Positions 52,351-64,000 of a stretch of DNA of 64,000 nucleotides are shown one piece after another; the first letter of the stretch is position 1; every line of letters starts with the position of its first letter. A model generated the notes under the pieces. That model ran no database searches and was not told where the DNA came from. It was given only the letters and a program-made list of their open reading frames with translations. Source of the stretch: Rebecca billardiae RCC1528 (lineage: Eukaryota > Haptophyta); NCBI GenBank assembly GCA_965240325.2, contig OZ251248.1:372001-436000 (forward strand), in the 5' to 3' direction. The translations under genes and the position numbers were made by a program.

Positions 52351-54124
52351 GACAGGTTGCACGGGAAACTGACCTTGGTGTTACATGTCGGCCCTTTGGA
52401 GCATGGCTGCCCGCCCACGGTGCCCTCGCGGGTACGGCCGTTGCTGCCGCGCCATGTACGACTCAATGAGTCTTGCGCACGGTTTAGGCCGTGACTACTG
52501 ACGCACATGTAGCAGACCGAGCCCTCCTCCCAAGCTCGCCAAGGGCCCGACCGCGTCATTTGAAGAGCAGCCGCCACGAGCGTCATCCGACTCGACTCGG
52601 GTCGGCACGATACTACGTGCGAGAGGTTGCGACGGCGCGCAACTCCTCGTCATCGTCAGGAGTCAGCCAGCGAGCACCCTGCGGCCGCACCTCGGCGACC
52701 TAGCACACGCAAGGCAGACTCGACCTTGGGCGAGCCCTGGCGACCTCCGCCTCGAGCTGGATGCCACGCGTAGCAGCCTGAGTCGACGTCGTGGAAAGGC
52801 ACACGCACGCATAGAGCAGTGCGCCGCATCTGCCTGCCGGAGTGTGCCATCACCGCGCCCGCGCGACCGGGTTGAAGAAGAAGTCGTCAACGACGAGCGA
52901 GCCGGCGTCCAGTGGAACGGGCGGTGCAGCCGGCGCCGCGCTGTGCGCACAGGGTGGAAGCAGACCGCTGCCGCGCGCGACGTGAGCGAGCTACTCAGCT
53001 AGCGCACGCCATTCAGCTGCGGATGATGCGGCGAAGAGGCGCGCTACCACCTACTCCACCTCGCGCGACTTAGTCTTGCTGCCGTGATCACACACGCGCG
53101 CGATCAATGGCATACCCAACGTCGAGCGCCTGAGTGCTGTCTCGAAAGGTGCCTTCACCCTCACTCAGGGCGTGCCTGTCAGCGTGGTCGAGCGCCGCGC
53201 TCGTCGCCTCGGCCTGCTGAGCGTCAGCGAGTCGCTTGTCAAGGATCGCCTGCTTGCTGCGTCACGGCGCGCGAGCGCCACGACCAAATGCGTGCGCTTC
53301 CGATACTTCTTGCCGGCGGCAAAGGCAGACTGCCCAGAGTTCGCCTGCTTGTCCGAGGACCCCGCGCCAGACGCCTGCACGGCCGGAGCAGCGGCCCGAG
53401 CTGCAACAGCAGAGGCCGCGCGCGCCGTAGCAAGCTTCGCCCACGCGCGCTGCACGCGTTTGGCGAGCATCTTGCTTCCTTAGCGCACTACGCTTGCCCG
53501 CCTTCTTCTACTGGCTGGTACTCTCCGCCATCGCACTCGCTTCACGCGAGTGCCCGCCGAGTAACGATGGCGGCGCAGTCCGGAGGAGAGTACCAGACAG
53601 CTTCTTCTACGAAGGCCTCGTGAGGCGAGCTTCACAAGCACTCGCGTGTGTGGTCCGAGCCACCTGAGCGCGTGCGCACGGTTGCGCGCTCGTGCGTACG
53701 GCACGAGCAGTGCAGCAGGAGACCAGCACACGTTCGTGCAAAGGTGCACGCGCGCATACCGCAACCGGCGCATCCTGCTCGTTCGCGACAGCAGCCTCCT
53801 TGAAGGCTCTATCTACCGCCTGTATCCAGGTCCCAGTTGTGCTTCTTCCCGATGCGCTTCGGCTTCGCGCCACTGCCGACGCGGGAGTGAGAGGAACTGG
53901 GCACCAGACTGCGGTACCGATTGCGGGCGAACGGGGAGGCGGGCCGTGGCGGCGAAGGTCGGAAACCACCGGCATTCGTGTGCTCCGTGGTTTCCAAGCA
54001 CTCGCGCCACGCACCGGCCGCCATGGGACGGGCGCGATGTACCGAAAGACGGGTGGACAGGTCGCGTCCACTGTGAATGTAACATCTGTCAGTCGCGGGC
54101 GGTCATTTCTCCGTGCAACCTGTC
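52351..54124. mobile_element. TIR element with GGCC target duplication
   Basis: 1,774 bp. The ends GACAGGTTGCACGG (52351-52364) and its complement (54111-54124) are perfect for 14 bp, with weaker inverted similarity beyond. Flanked by GGCC on both sides (52347-52350 and 54125-54128). Sister units before E1, E3 and E6 carry the unoccupied sequence CCACCGGCCGCGAG, an exact empty site. No transposase was recognised; weak protein-like frames at about 53110-53480 (plus) are unassigned. Probably non-autonomous. Confidence 0.88.
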
Positions 54125-54217
54125 GGCCGCGAGTTCACGGCGGTGTCGGCGCACTTCGTCTTCGTATCCAGTCTGACAACCGCTCTCCATTCCCGTTGCG
54201 AAGTCGACCCACGACAC

Positions 54218-55964
54218 ATGTGGGCGGCGCCAAGGTGACGGCGCCCGCGCCTGCGGCCCGCAGTCGGCGGTGCCGAAGCCGAGCTTTGCTCGCCACGCAC
54301 GGCTGTCTGTCTGTCACCGATCCACGCGCAGCACGTCGGCCGGCCTGCCTCATCGCGTGAGGCAGCAAGGCGGTGGAACGCCGAGGGATGCGAGCGCTTC
54401 CGCGAGCGCTCCCGCGAATGTGCGCGAGAGCTCACCAGAAGCGGTCGAGAGGCCAAGAGGCTCCGAGGTGCCGACAAGGGTGGTCGTGCCGACGCCATCG
54501 GCGGAGGGGTTTTTTTAACCGGCGGCCGTCCGGAAACGGGAAACGTTCGTCGATATATGCTCTCCGGCGGGCGTGCGCAAGGACTGCTGCAGCCCTCTGC
54601 GTGGGCGAGGAGCGGTCGTCGGCCAGCGGGGCGACGCACGCGCCAGCCGGTGCGCTGTGGACAAGCTGGCCGGCATGGTCGGCGTGAAGAACCAGAAGCG
54701 CGCAGTGTGCGAACATGTTGGCTGCACCAAGGTGCCTTCGTTTGGCATGCCGGGCGACGCGCGCGCCAGCCGGTGCGCTACGCACAAGCTGGTTGGCATG
54801 GTCGACCTGAAGAACCCCAGGTGTGATCGCACGGGCTGCACCACGCGGCCTTACTTCGGGATGCCGGGCGACGCGTGCGCCAGCCGGTGCGCTACGCACA
54901 AGCTGGGTGGCATGGTCGACGTGGTGAGCCGCAAGTGTGATCACACAGGCTGCACCATGCGGCCTTCGTTCGGCATGCCGGGCGACGCGCGCGCCAGCCG
55001 GTGTGCTACGCACAAGCTGGTTGGCATGGTCGACCTGAAGCACCCCAAGTGTGATCACGCAGGCTGCACCAAGGTGCCTTTGTTCGGCATGCCGGGCGAC
55101 GCACGCGCCAGCCGGTGCGCTGCGCACAAGCTGGGTGGCATGGTCGACCTGAAGAACCCCAAGTGTGATCACACAGACTGCAACACGCGGCCTTTGTTCG
55201 GCATGCCGGACGACGCGCGCGCCAGCCGGTGCGCTACGCACAAGCTGGCCGGCATGGTCGACGTGGTGAGCCGCAAGTGTGATCACGCCCGCTGCACCAA
55301 GCGGCCTTCGTTTGGCATGCCGGGCGACGCGCGCGCCAGCCGGTGCGCTGTGCACAAGCTGGGTGGCATGGTCGACCTGAAGAACCCCAGGTGTGATCGC
55401 ACGGGCTGCACCACGCGGCCTTACTTCGGGATGCCGGGCGACGCGCGCGCCAGCCGGTGCGCTGCGCACAAGCTGGGTGGCATGGTCGACCTGAAGAACC
55501 CCAAGTGTGATCACACAGACTGCAACACGCGGCCTTTGTTCGGCATGCCGGACGACGCGCGCGCCAGCCGGTGCGCTACGCACAAGCTGGCCGGCATGGT
55601 CGACGTGGTGAGCCGCAAGTGTGATCACGCCCGCTGCACCAAGCGGCCTTCGTTTGGCATGCCGGGCGACGCGCGCGCCAGCCGGTGCGCTACGCACAAG
55701 CTGGCTGCCATGAAGCGCCTTGCGAGTGGTGCGCACATTCGGCACAAGCGTGGGCTGGAGCAAGGCACGCGCACCAAAGCGTCCAGCGCCGCCAAGCGAC
55801 AGCGGACGCGCACCAGCAGCACAGGCACGACCTCTGACGCCGCAGCAGCCGCAGCGCAGCCGCGGCCGCGGTCGCAGCTGCCGCCGGTGGTCAAGGCCCG
55901 CGTTGCATCGACGCCACTACCGCATACTGCACGGCCTGTGGTGATGGCTAGGCGGGTCAACTGA
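54218..55964 (+). CDS. EsV-1-7 repeat protein E5 (9 repeats)
   Basis: Proposed exons are 54218-54234 and 54593-55964, giving 462 residues. Nine complete 38-residue repeats. Repeats 7-9 largely duplicate the pattern of repeats 2 and 5-6 (CDRTGC, CDHTDC, CDHARC), showing block expansion. Two repeats have GMPDD in place of GMPGD. The tail matches E3 (GTRTKASS). The intron is shorter than in E3 and carries a T run (about 54510). Followed directly by F5. Confidence 0.85.
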
Positions 55965-56600
55965 CCGCCGCCCGGCGCGCCGCTGCCGCCGCCGCCGCCG
56001 CCGCACTCTCGAGCGAGGAGATCGCAGGGCCGATCGTCGAGGTGCTCGCCGAGTTCCGCGAGCGCGTGCGCGCGCTCGCGGCGAGCGGCGCCGACGCGGG
56101 CGCGCTCCTCGCCGAGTGCGACGCGCTGCGAGATCGCGATCTCAAGAAGGTCGGCGTGCGGCTGGAGGACCGCTCGGGCGAGGCGGCGCGGTGGATGCTC
56201 GTCTCGCCCGCCGACCTCGAGGCGGAGGCGGAGGCGGCGGCGAAGGAGGAGCGCAAGAAGGCGCAGGCGCGCGAGGCGGTGCAGGCAAAGGAGGCGGCGC
56301 GGCTGGCGATGCGCGCCGTGCCGCCCGAGCAGATGTTCCGCCCGGAGAACGACGTGCTCTTCGGACGCGAGGCGCCGTTCACGCAGTGCGCGCCCCGCGC
56401 CGTGCGCCGCGCGCGCTACGCGTGCCGCGCCTGCATTCGCCGCTCACCGCCCCTCGGGCGCTGGCCGACGCCCCCCGGGCTGCAGGTGGGACGACAGCGG
56501 CCTGCCCACCCACGGCGCAGACGGCGAGCCGCTCAGCAAGGGCGCGCGCAAGCGCGCGGAGAAGGCGTTCAGCAAGCACAAGGCCAACTTTGAGAAGTGA
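55965..56600 (+). pseudogene. CysRS 3'-end duplicate F5 (full-length type)
   Basis: Open copy of the CysRS C-terminus from about residue 656 to the stop, with palindrome (56130) and last intron kept. Lacks the catalytic core. Confidence 0.9.
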
Positions 56601-56847
56601 ATGGCCGCCGGCTGCGCCTGACTTGCTTGATTTTGAATTTGATGTGGCTCAAACCCCGCTGCCGCCCGCTAATGCCGCGCGCGACGGATAAATATATACC
56701 AAATAGGCCGCCGCCCGCCGTCTCTGACTCTGAGTCTGAGTCTGAGGCCGTCGGCGTCGGCGGCCCGGTCGCGGACTGCGGCGGGCGCGCCGGCCCGCCC
56801 GCCGGGCGCCGCGCCCCGGGCGCCGCTGCAGCCTGCATGTATGTCAT
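56601..56847 (+). promoter_or_regulatory. Flank of F5 and block B1 of the E6 unit
   Basis: Short TA remnant (about 56692-56698) then B1 from about 56706, almost identical to the E5 unit. Broken at TATGTC by the next insertion. Confidence 0.55.
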
Positions 56848-58668
56848 GGCCCGCGGTGCAGGGCGGAGCGCGCAGCGTGGAGCCCGCACCAGCGGGCCCG
56901 AACCACGTTTCAAAAAGATCTTTGATCAAGAAAAAAGGGACGGGGGGCGATTTTTAGGGCTGGCGGAGACCGAGTTTCGAGTTTTTGAGATCGCATAGAG
57001 AGGTCCATTAGGCCGAAAAAAAGCGCGTCCAGCTGATTCCCTTAAGTAAAGTGCGATCTGGACGTCAGCTGGACGTGACATTAATGTAACGGTTCGTTAC
57101 GAGCGCGATTTTAAGTATGAGATTGCCGCCAACCGCCAACCGATAAAAACGGCAAGGCAAGGGCTCGGGAAATTTGATCACTTCTAAATGTGAATAGTAA
57201 AATGCTCTCCCCGAGCGCGCCTGTCGCCTCGCAGGCCGCGCGTCTCAGCGCCCTCTCGCTCCGCTCTCCCCGAGGCTGAGCTCGCGGCCCGCCTGTCACC
57301 TCGCAGGCGCGCGCCACGGACACATGCGCGACGAGATCGCGGCGGGGGCGGCGAGATCGCGGCGGGGGCGACGGGCAACAACCTGCCCGCGGGCGCGTTC
57401 GTCACTCGAGGAGCAGCGCGCAAGGGCGAGCCGAGTCCGGAGCACGCGAGCTCGTCGCTCGCCGCCCGGAGCAGAGCGCGCCGCTGCGAGCGAGCGGCGC
57501 GGCAGCCGGATGCGCCCGGAGCTCGCGCGGCTGAAGGGCGAGCTTGAGCACGCGAGCTCGCGCCTCGACGCCGAGCGCGAGCTCCTCCTCAACTCGGTCG
57601 ACGGCGGCGCGGAGGTGCAGCAGCGTGAGGACGAGCAGGAGCATCAGTGAAACGCGCGCCGGTTCCGGGTCGCGCAGCGGTGCCCAGCTGCCTGCCACGC
57701 GAGCGGCGGCCACGTGGCGCGAGGAGCTGCGTGGGGAAATCGCCGCGCGCGTCGACGCGGCGATCACCGGGCTGCAGGCCTCGGCAATCGACGCGGTGCG
57801 CACCCTCGCCGCCAGCCGCGACGACTCCGCCGTCGAGCTGCAGCAGCTGCGCGCGCAGATGCCAGAAGTGCCGATGGGCGGCGGCGTATCAGCAGGCTGA
57901 CGTGCACGAGCACGTGACACGCGGAGGCGCTAGGCGCCAAGCTGGCGAAGTGCGGCGCCGAGCTCGACGAGCTGAGCGACGCGGCAACGGACGCGCTGGG
58001 CGCCCGCGCCGCCATCGTCGCGGCGCCCTCCAGCAGCTCGAGCAGCTGTGGATAGTTGGCCGTCGAGGCGACCGCGGGTGTGACTCACAGTGTGAGTGAG
58101 CCGGCGCGCGGCTCAGCCTGCCGCTGGCAGCCGCCGTCTTCGAGGCCGACGCGGCGGAGGAGGCGGCGGGCGAGCACGGCGGCGCGGTGGAGCAGGCGCG
58201 CACGCGCGGCGGCAGGCGCGACGCGCCGCTCGCCTCGTTCCACCGCCCCGAGCTCCGCTCGGTCGGTCTCGGTGCGAGGCTGCGCAGCCGGCAGGCCGGG
58301 GCCAGCAGTGGCGCGCGCTCTCGCTCTGCCGGCACGAGCGACCAGCGGCCCGTCGTCGAGCGCATGGCGCAGGGCGAGTACCTCAAGCAGGTGCGCCCGC
58401 TCGCGCGCACGCGCCGGCTCGCGCCGCGCCAGCGCCTCTCGCCCTGCCTGCGCGCGCGCGCCGGCCGCTACTGTCCGGAGTCCCCGCGGCGGCCCGCGGA
58501 CCCGCGGCGACAGTCCTCGGCCCGCCGGCCCGGTGGGCGGCAGTGACTGAGTTGGCGGTGGCAGCTCAGGCGAACTGTTACACATGTCAGACTGAGACAG
58601 CAGCCGACGGAGGGGGCGCCGCGGGCCCCGAACTACGTTCGTTCTACGGAAAAAGACCGCGGAACGCG
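56848..58668. mobile_element. Insertion carrying decayed coiled-coil gene pieces
   Basis: About 1.8 kb absent from the E5 unit, where TGTATGTCGATGTATGAG is continuous. GTCAT occurs at both edges (56843-56847 and 58669-58673), possibly a 5-bp target duplication. No terminal inverted repeat is clear. Near-direct similar words occur inside the two ends (GGGCCCGAACCACGTT and GGGCCCCGAACTACGTT). The left 450 bp are AT-richer. Confidence 0.6.
57324..58546 (+). pseudogene. Broken coiled-coil gene fragments inside the insertion
   Basis: Successive plus-strand frames encode helical, Glu/Ala/Leu-rich pieces: LARLKGELEHASSRLDAERE near 57520, WREELRGEIAARVDAAITGL near 57720, LGAKLAKCGAELDELSDAAT near 57930 and MAQGEYLKQVRPL near 58365. 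They are in different frames with stops between, some of which could be introns. Probably a captured piece of a host gene. No family named. Confidence 0.4.
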
Positions 58669-58974
58669 GTCATGTATCGGATAAATCATAAATGATGTCG
58701 TCAACCGCCACCGGCACTCGTCCGGGCGTCCCGTCGTCTGACGTCATTCATCATCTGAACTGCTGTGCGGACGATTGTACGACTGGCATGCGCGCACTCG
58801 ATGTGCCTGCTGTGAAGCTCTTCGTCAGACAGCCCGTCAGTTGACGATACCGACTCATACCGCCGGGGGCGCGGGGCCACCGGCCGCGAGTTCACGGCGG
58901 TGTCGGCGCACTTCGTCTTCGTATCCAGTCTGACAACCGCTCTCCATTCCCGTTGCGAAGTCGACCCACGACAC
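58669..58974 (+). promoter_or_regulatory. 5' region of E6, blocks B2-B3
   Basis: B2 from about 58747, B3 from about 58883, ending at the proposed start. Like E5 and E3. Confidence 0.55.
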
Positions 58975-61063
58975 ATGTGGGCGGCGCCAAGGTGACGGCG
59001 CCCGCGCCTGCGGCCCGCAGTCGGCGGTGCCGAAGCCGAGCTTTGCTCGCCACGCACGGCTGTCTGTCTGTCACCGATCCACGCGCAGCACGTCGGCCGG
59101 CCTGCCTCATCGCGTGAGGCAGCAAGGCGGTGGAACGCCGAGGGATGCGAGCGCTTCCGCGAGCGCTCCCGCGAGCGTGATGTGCGCGAGAGCTCACCAG
59201 AAGCGGTCGAGAGGCGAGGGGCTCCGAGGTGCCGACAATGGTGGTCGTGCCGACGCCATCGAGTGGCGCGGGCGGAACCGGCGGCCGGAGGTACGGAAAC
59301 CTCACAGATCGACGAAATTGCTCTGTCACTCACTGTTCCATGGGTTTGCATCGTCATCGTGGTCCGGGCGGTGAGCACGGGTTTTCCCGATGGCGGCCGA
59401 GGTTCATGCATGGTCGCCGCCGCCATCGGCCAGCCCGCTGCGCCGCGCGCCGGCTGCTTCGTCGCGAGTGCTCGACGGAGCGCGCTGCTATTACGCGCGC
59501 CGGTGCACCGGCGCGGCGCGTGCCGTCGCCAACGGCGCGGCGCGCTCGTGCTCCGCCCGAGGAGGGGGCCAAAAACTTGGTCACCTCCCACTCTGTTGAC
59601 TTGTGTGGCTCCTGTGAGGATCCACACGCGTCACCCGGCCTCTCCCACCCCTCTGTTGGGTCTGTGTGCGCACGCGGGAATAGCCCGCGTGCCGGGGCCA
59701 TACCTCCCACTGGGAGGGCGTACACTTAAAGAGCGTAGCTTATGGCAACTGATGGTCTTAACTGACTGTGGGCAAACGTCCGGAAAACGGGAAACGTTCA
59801 TCAAAGAAACTCTGGGCGCAGGACTGCTGCAGCCCTCCGCCTGGCCAGCGGGGCGACGCACGCGCCAGCCGGTGCGCTGTGGACAAGCTGGCCGGCATGG
59901 TCGACGTGGGGCACCCCAAGTGTGAGCACGTGGGCTGCACCAAGCGGCCTTCGTTCGGCTTACCCGGCGACGCGCGCGCCAGCTGGTGCGCTACGCACAA
60001 GCTGGCCGGCATGGTCGACGTGGTGAAGCGCAAGTGTGATCACACAGGCTGCACCATGCAGCCTTCGTTCGGCATGCCGGGCGACGCACGCGCCAGCCGG
60101 TGCGCTGCGCACAAGCTGGCCGGCATGGTCGACCTGAAGCACCCCAAGTGTGAGCACGCGAGCTGCACCAAGCGGCCTTCGTTCGGCATGCCGGGCGACG
60201 CGCGCGCCAGCCGGTGCGCTGTGCACAAGCTGACCGGCATGGTCGACGTGTTGAAGCGCAAGTGTGATCACACAGGCTGCACCAAGCGGCCTTCGTTCGG
60301 CATGCCGGGCGACGCGCGCGCCAGCCGGTGCGCTGTGCACAAGCTGACCGGCATGGTCGACGTGTTGAAGCGCAAGTGTGATCACACAGGCTGCACCAAG
60401 CGGCCTTCGTTCGGCATGCCGGGCGACGCGCGCGCCAGCCGGTGCGCTACGCACAAGCTGGCCGGCATGGTCGACCTGAAGCACCCCAAGTGTGATCACG
60501 CAGGCTGCACCAAGGTGCCTTTGTTCGGCATGCCGGGCGACGCGCGCGCCAGCCGGTGCGCTACGCACAAGCTGGCCGGCATGGTCGACGTGGTGAGCCG
60601 CAAGTGTGATCACGCCCGCTGCACCAAGCGGCCTTCGTTCGGCATGCCGGGCGGCGCGCGCGCCAGCCGGTGCGCTGCGCACAAGCTGGCCGGCATGGTC
60701 GACCTGAAGAGCCGCAAGTGTGATCACACAGGCTGCACCAAGGGGCCTTCGTTCGGCATGCCGGGCGACGCGCGCGCCAGCCGGTGCGCTGTGCACAAGC
60801 TGGCCGGCATGAAGCGCCTCAGGAGTGGTGCGCACATTCGGCACAAGCGTGGCCTGGAGCAAGGCTCGAGCACCACAGCGTCGAGCGCCGCCAAGCGACA
60901 GCGGACGCACACCAGCAGCACAGGCACGACCTCTGACGCCGCAGCAGCCGCAGCGCAGCCGCGGCCGCGGTCGCAGCTGCCGCCGGTGGTCAAGGCCCGC
61001 GTTGCATCGACGCCACTACCGCATTCTGCACGGCCTGTGGTGATGGCTAGGCGGGTCAACTGA
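58975..61063 (+). CDS. EsV-1-7 repeat protein E6 (8 repeats)
   Basis: Proposed exons are 58975-58991 and 59833-61063, giving 415 residues. Eight complete repeats. Repeats 3 and 4 are followed by the same VDVLKRK linker, a recent duplication. The first repeat has FGLPGD and SWC variants. The tail (LRSGAHIRHKRGLEQGSSTT, KRQRTHT) matches E2 rather than E5. The intron is longer than in E5 because of an unrelated insertion (about 59305-59778). Followed directly by F6. Confidence 0.84.
59305..59778. other. Unrelated insertion in the predicted E6 intron
   Basis: About 470 bp not present in E1, E3 or E5 between CCTC(G)TCACA and GTCCGGAAAACGGG. Contains CCTCCCACTCTGTTG and CTCCCACCCCTCTGTTGG repeats. 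No gene or inverted ends were recognised. Confidence 0.55.
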
Positions 61064-61532
61064 CCGCCGCCCGGCGCGCCGCCGCCGCCGCCGCCACCGC
61101 TGTGCTCTCGCGCGAGGAGATCGCAGGGCCAATCGTCGAGGTGCTCGCCGAGATCTGCGAGCGCGTGCGCGTGCTCGCGGCGAGCGGCGTCGACGCGGGC
61201 GCGCTCGGTGGATGCTCGTCTCTCCCGCCGACCTCGAGGCGGAGGCGGCGGCGGCGGCAAAGGAGGAGCGCAAGGAGGCGCAGGCGCGCGAGGCGGTGCA
61301 GGCAAAGGAGGCGGCGCGGCTGGAGATGCGCGCCGTGTCGCCCGAGCAGATGTTCCGCCCCGAGAACGACGTGCTCTTCGGACGCGAGGCGCCGTTCACG
61401 CAGTGCGCCAGTCAGTGCGCGCCCCGCGCCGTGCGCCGCGCGCGCTACGCGTGTCGAGCCTGCGTCCGCCGGCGCAAGCGCGCGGAGAAGGTGTTCAGCA
61501 AGCACAAGGTCAAGGCCATCTTTGAGAAGTGA
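61064..61532 (+). pseudogene. CysRS 3'-end duplicate F6 (short)
   Basis: The most reduced copy: it has the 82-bp deletion of F1/F2 and lacks most of the last intron and the WDDSGLPTH exon start; only the final KRAEKVFSKHKVKAIFEK remains. Follows E6 directly. Confidence 0.87.
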
Positions 61533-61732
61533 ATGGCGCCGCCGTCTGCGCCCGACTTGCTTGATGTGGCGCAAACCCCGCTGCCGCCCGCGTGCCGTGC
61601 TCGACGGATATAGCCGCTGCACGCGTACAGCAGCGGCAGCGCAGTCGTCCGGTCCGGCCCGCCGCCCGTCACTCTACTGTCTACTCACTCTGCAGCGGCA
61701 CGCCAAGCACCGTATATATATATATATATATA
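61533..61732. other. Flank of F6 (type c) and short TA tract
   Basis: Begins like other unit flanks (AACCCCGCTGCCGCCCGC), then diverges (TACAGCAGCGGCAG) and ends in about 20 bp of TA (61713-61732). Blocks B1-B3 are not found after it, so the array ends or is interrupted here. Confidence 0.55.
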
Positions 61733-62228
61733 AGGTTGAACTTTTCCTTGGCTCTGGCTTCGGTTGACCCCTGCCAGAGACGGGCACTGTGAGCTCCTTC
61801 ATGAAGTCACTCGTGAAAACTGCACAGGAGGACCTCAATGGATGCCTAGATGATGACTTCAGAGCGATATTGGGCCAACAAGCACTTCCTCTATAGTTCA
61901 GACTCTATTTTTACTATGTATTTACCCATTTCAGACTCTGGTCAGAACACGGTCCGGGAGCGATCCGGATGCACCCGTAGCTATTGGAAATATGTCACCG
62001 GACTGGGTAAATAGCTATGAAAATTAGAGTCTGAAGTAGTCACAAACTGAGTTTCACACCCTGGGCACTTATTGGCCATCCATAGTAACCCTACTTGGAG
62101 CCCTGTGGGACACTTCGGGCGTTCATTCGGCCGCAGGAATGCGAAGATCATTTTCGGTACGCCCGGTTTCTATGATGACCGGACTGGCAGGGGTCAACCG
62201 GAGCCAGAGCCCCTTTGGTCCGATCTAT
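61733..62228. mobile_element. Small foldback-like element
   Basis: About 0.5 kb between two TA tracts. The outer arms 61750-61777 and 62184-62211 are inverted copies (27 of 28 match, GGCTCTGGCT...CCCTGCCAG). Inner arms near 61900-61930 (AGACTCTATTTTTACTATGT) and about 62000-62030 are also inverted with some mismatches. No coding. Confidence 0.65.
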
Positions 62229-62243
62229 ATATATATATATATC

Positions 62244-63206
62244 TAGCTGAACTAACGAGTAACGACTAACGCCGTAACGGCGTAATAATAATCATTTAAT
62301 AGCAGTTTAAACGGCCGCTGCACAGCCACAGGCACAGGGCACTCCGCACTCGGCTGACTCGTATCGAGAGTATTCGGACGGTATACTCCGTATAGTCGAC
62401 TGATCGTGGACAGTGATATATATATGTCTAGCCACTCCGCCATGCCCGGCTCGTACAAGGCGTCGGGTACGAATGGACTCTGGAGCTGGATGGTCGCGGC
62501 GCGCGGCGTCGTGGAGTAGACAGACCACAATGATCAATCATGGAACGATCAGGTTAGCTATGTTGGGATTTGAGCAACGAACGACAGCGGGCGCTGGCAG
62601 CGGCGTGGCGGTTGAGCTGCTGCCCGAGGTCGAGAGGGCGCCCGCGAGTCGTCAGTCACTGAGCAAGGTCGATTAAGGCTGATGGCTCGCTGACACTGCA
62701 GTGCTTCCATATCCGCCAGAGGCCGAGGGTGGGCGGGCGGGCAAACGATGAAGCGTGCGGGTTGACGCGACAGCGGCGAGAGCAAGAGACCATTGCATGA
62801 GGGGCGACGCGGCGAAGACAGATGATGACGTCGCGCCGCCGAACGATCAGGCGGGGAGCCGGGCCACACAGACAGCCAGCGACCTTACCGAGCAGAGGGG
62901 CTGCGGCGACTGCGGTGCACCTCCTGCAGCGGAGCGTGCACCCGGCAGTGCCCGATGCAGGCGATTCCCTTGCCCAGCTCGGCGCCTTCGTCGTGAGCAG
63001 CCCCATGGCGCCCCCGAGAGTGAAGCCTGATCGATCCGATGTGAGCGGTAACCAACCGAGTCCTGCAGGTGCGCCGCTGTGGGCCAGATTGGCAGCGCAC
63101 CAGGACTCCTGCGCGCGGCGGTGCGCACAGGACAACGCAGGAATGCCGTGCGAGCCGGATTCTTGGCGTCGCTCATAGACACTCAGTTATAGGTTCCCTA
63201 TAACGC

Positions 63207-63209
<3 letters not shown>
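62244..63209. other. Unassigned region
   Basis: No credible gene. Frames on both strands at 62656-63135 and 62755-63030 are open but have no recognisable domain and overlap each other. Confidence 0.4.

Positions 63210-63281
<72 letters not shown>
63210..63281. repeat. (TA)n microsatellite followed by (TG)n
   Basis: About 72 bp of TA, then TGTGTGTGTGTG at 63281-63292. Confidence 0.95.
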
Positions 63282-63861
<580 letters not shown>

Positions 63862-64000
63862 AAACTACTACGTACTCCGCGCCGCCTGCGGCCCGTGCCA
63901 CAGTGACTTTAACCTGTTTCTCAAAGACTCAGAGCAGGCCCGTACCGTGGTAGTCTACTGTCTCCCTGGACCTGGTAGTCTCACTCGGCACTACGTAGTA

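Overview
The window looks like nuclear DNA of a GC-rich eukaryotic alga, most likely a haptophyte or similar secondary-plastid lineage. The evidence is very GC-rich Ala/Arg/Gly-biased genes, short GC-rich introns that mostly begin GTGCG and end CAG, leader peptides on two aminoacyl-tRNA synthetases that resemble secretory or plastid signals, long (TA)n tracts, and Ty1/copia elements. The species assignment is inference.

Layout. 1-995: 5' part of an organellar-type tyrosyl-tRNA synthetase (minus), running off the left edge. 1241-~6.6 kb: low-complexity Gly/Ala-rich multi-exon gene (minus) with a cluster of a 14-bp palindrome. 7851-13798: very long Ser/Ala-rich protein with IQ-like motifs (minus), divergent from 14006-17271: cysteinyl-tRNA synthetase with five exons (plus), all boundaries phase-consistent.

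17.3-61.5 kb: a head-to-tail array of six genes (E1-E6) for cysteine/histidine proteins made of a 38-residue repeat that exactly fits the EsV-1-7 motif C-X4-C-X16-C-X2-H-X12 (about 50 repeats in all). Each gene has the same 5' region, and each is followed directly by a copy of the CysRS 3' end (F1-F6). The duplicated unit was therefore CysRS 3' exons plus an EsV-1-7 gene. E1, E3, E5 and E6 are open with a conserved 17-nt first exon model; E2 and E4 are broken.

The array is swollen by mobile DNA: copia element 1 (minus, about 20.17-27.54 kb, a canonical -1 slippery heptamer between gag-PR and IN-RT-RH); a GTACCA-rich inverted-repeat element in the E2 intron; a TIR element with 50-bp perfect ends in a TA tract; copia element 2 (plus, 37394-48706, 565-bp LTRs, TSD TTTAT) carrying an extra MYND-finger ORF; a TIR element with a GGCC duplication and an empty site in sister units; an insertion holding decayed coiled-coil gene pieces; and a small foldback element. 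Beyond about 62.2 kb only TA tracts and unassigned sequence are seen.

The EsV-1-7 proteins are probably nuclear (basic tails with KRQRT-like signals). Their function is not shown by the sequence.
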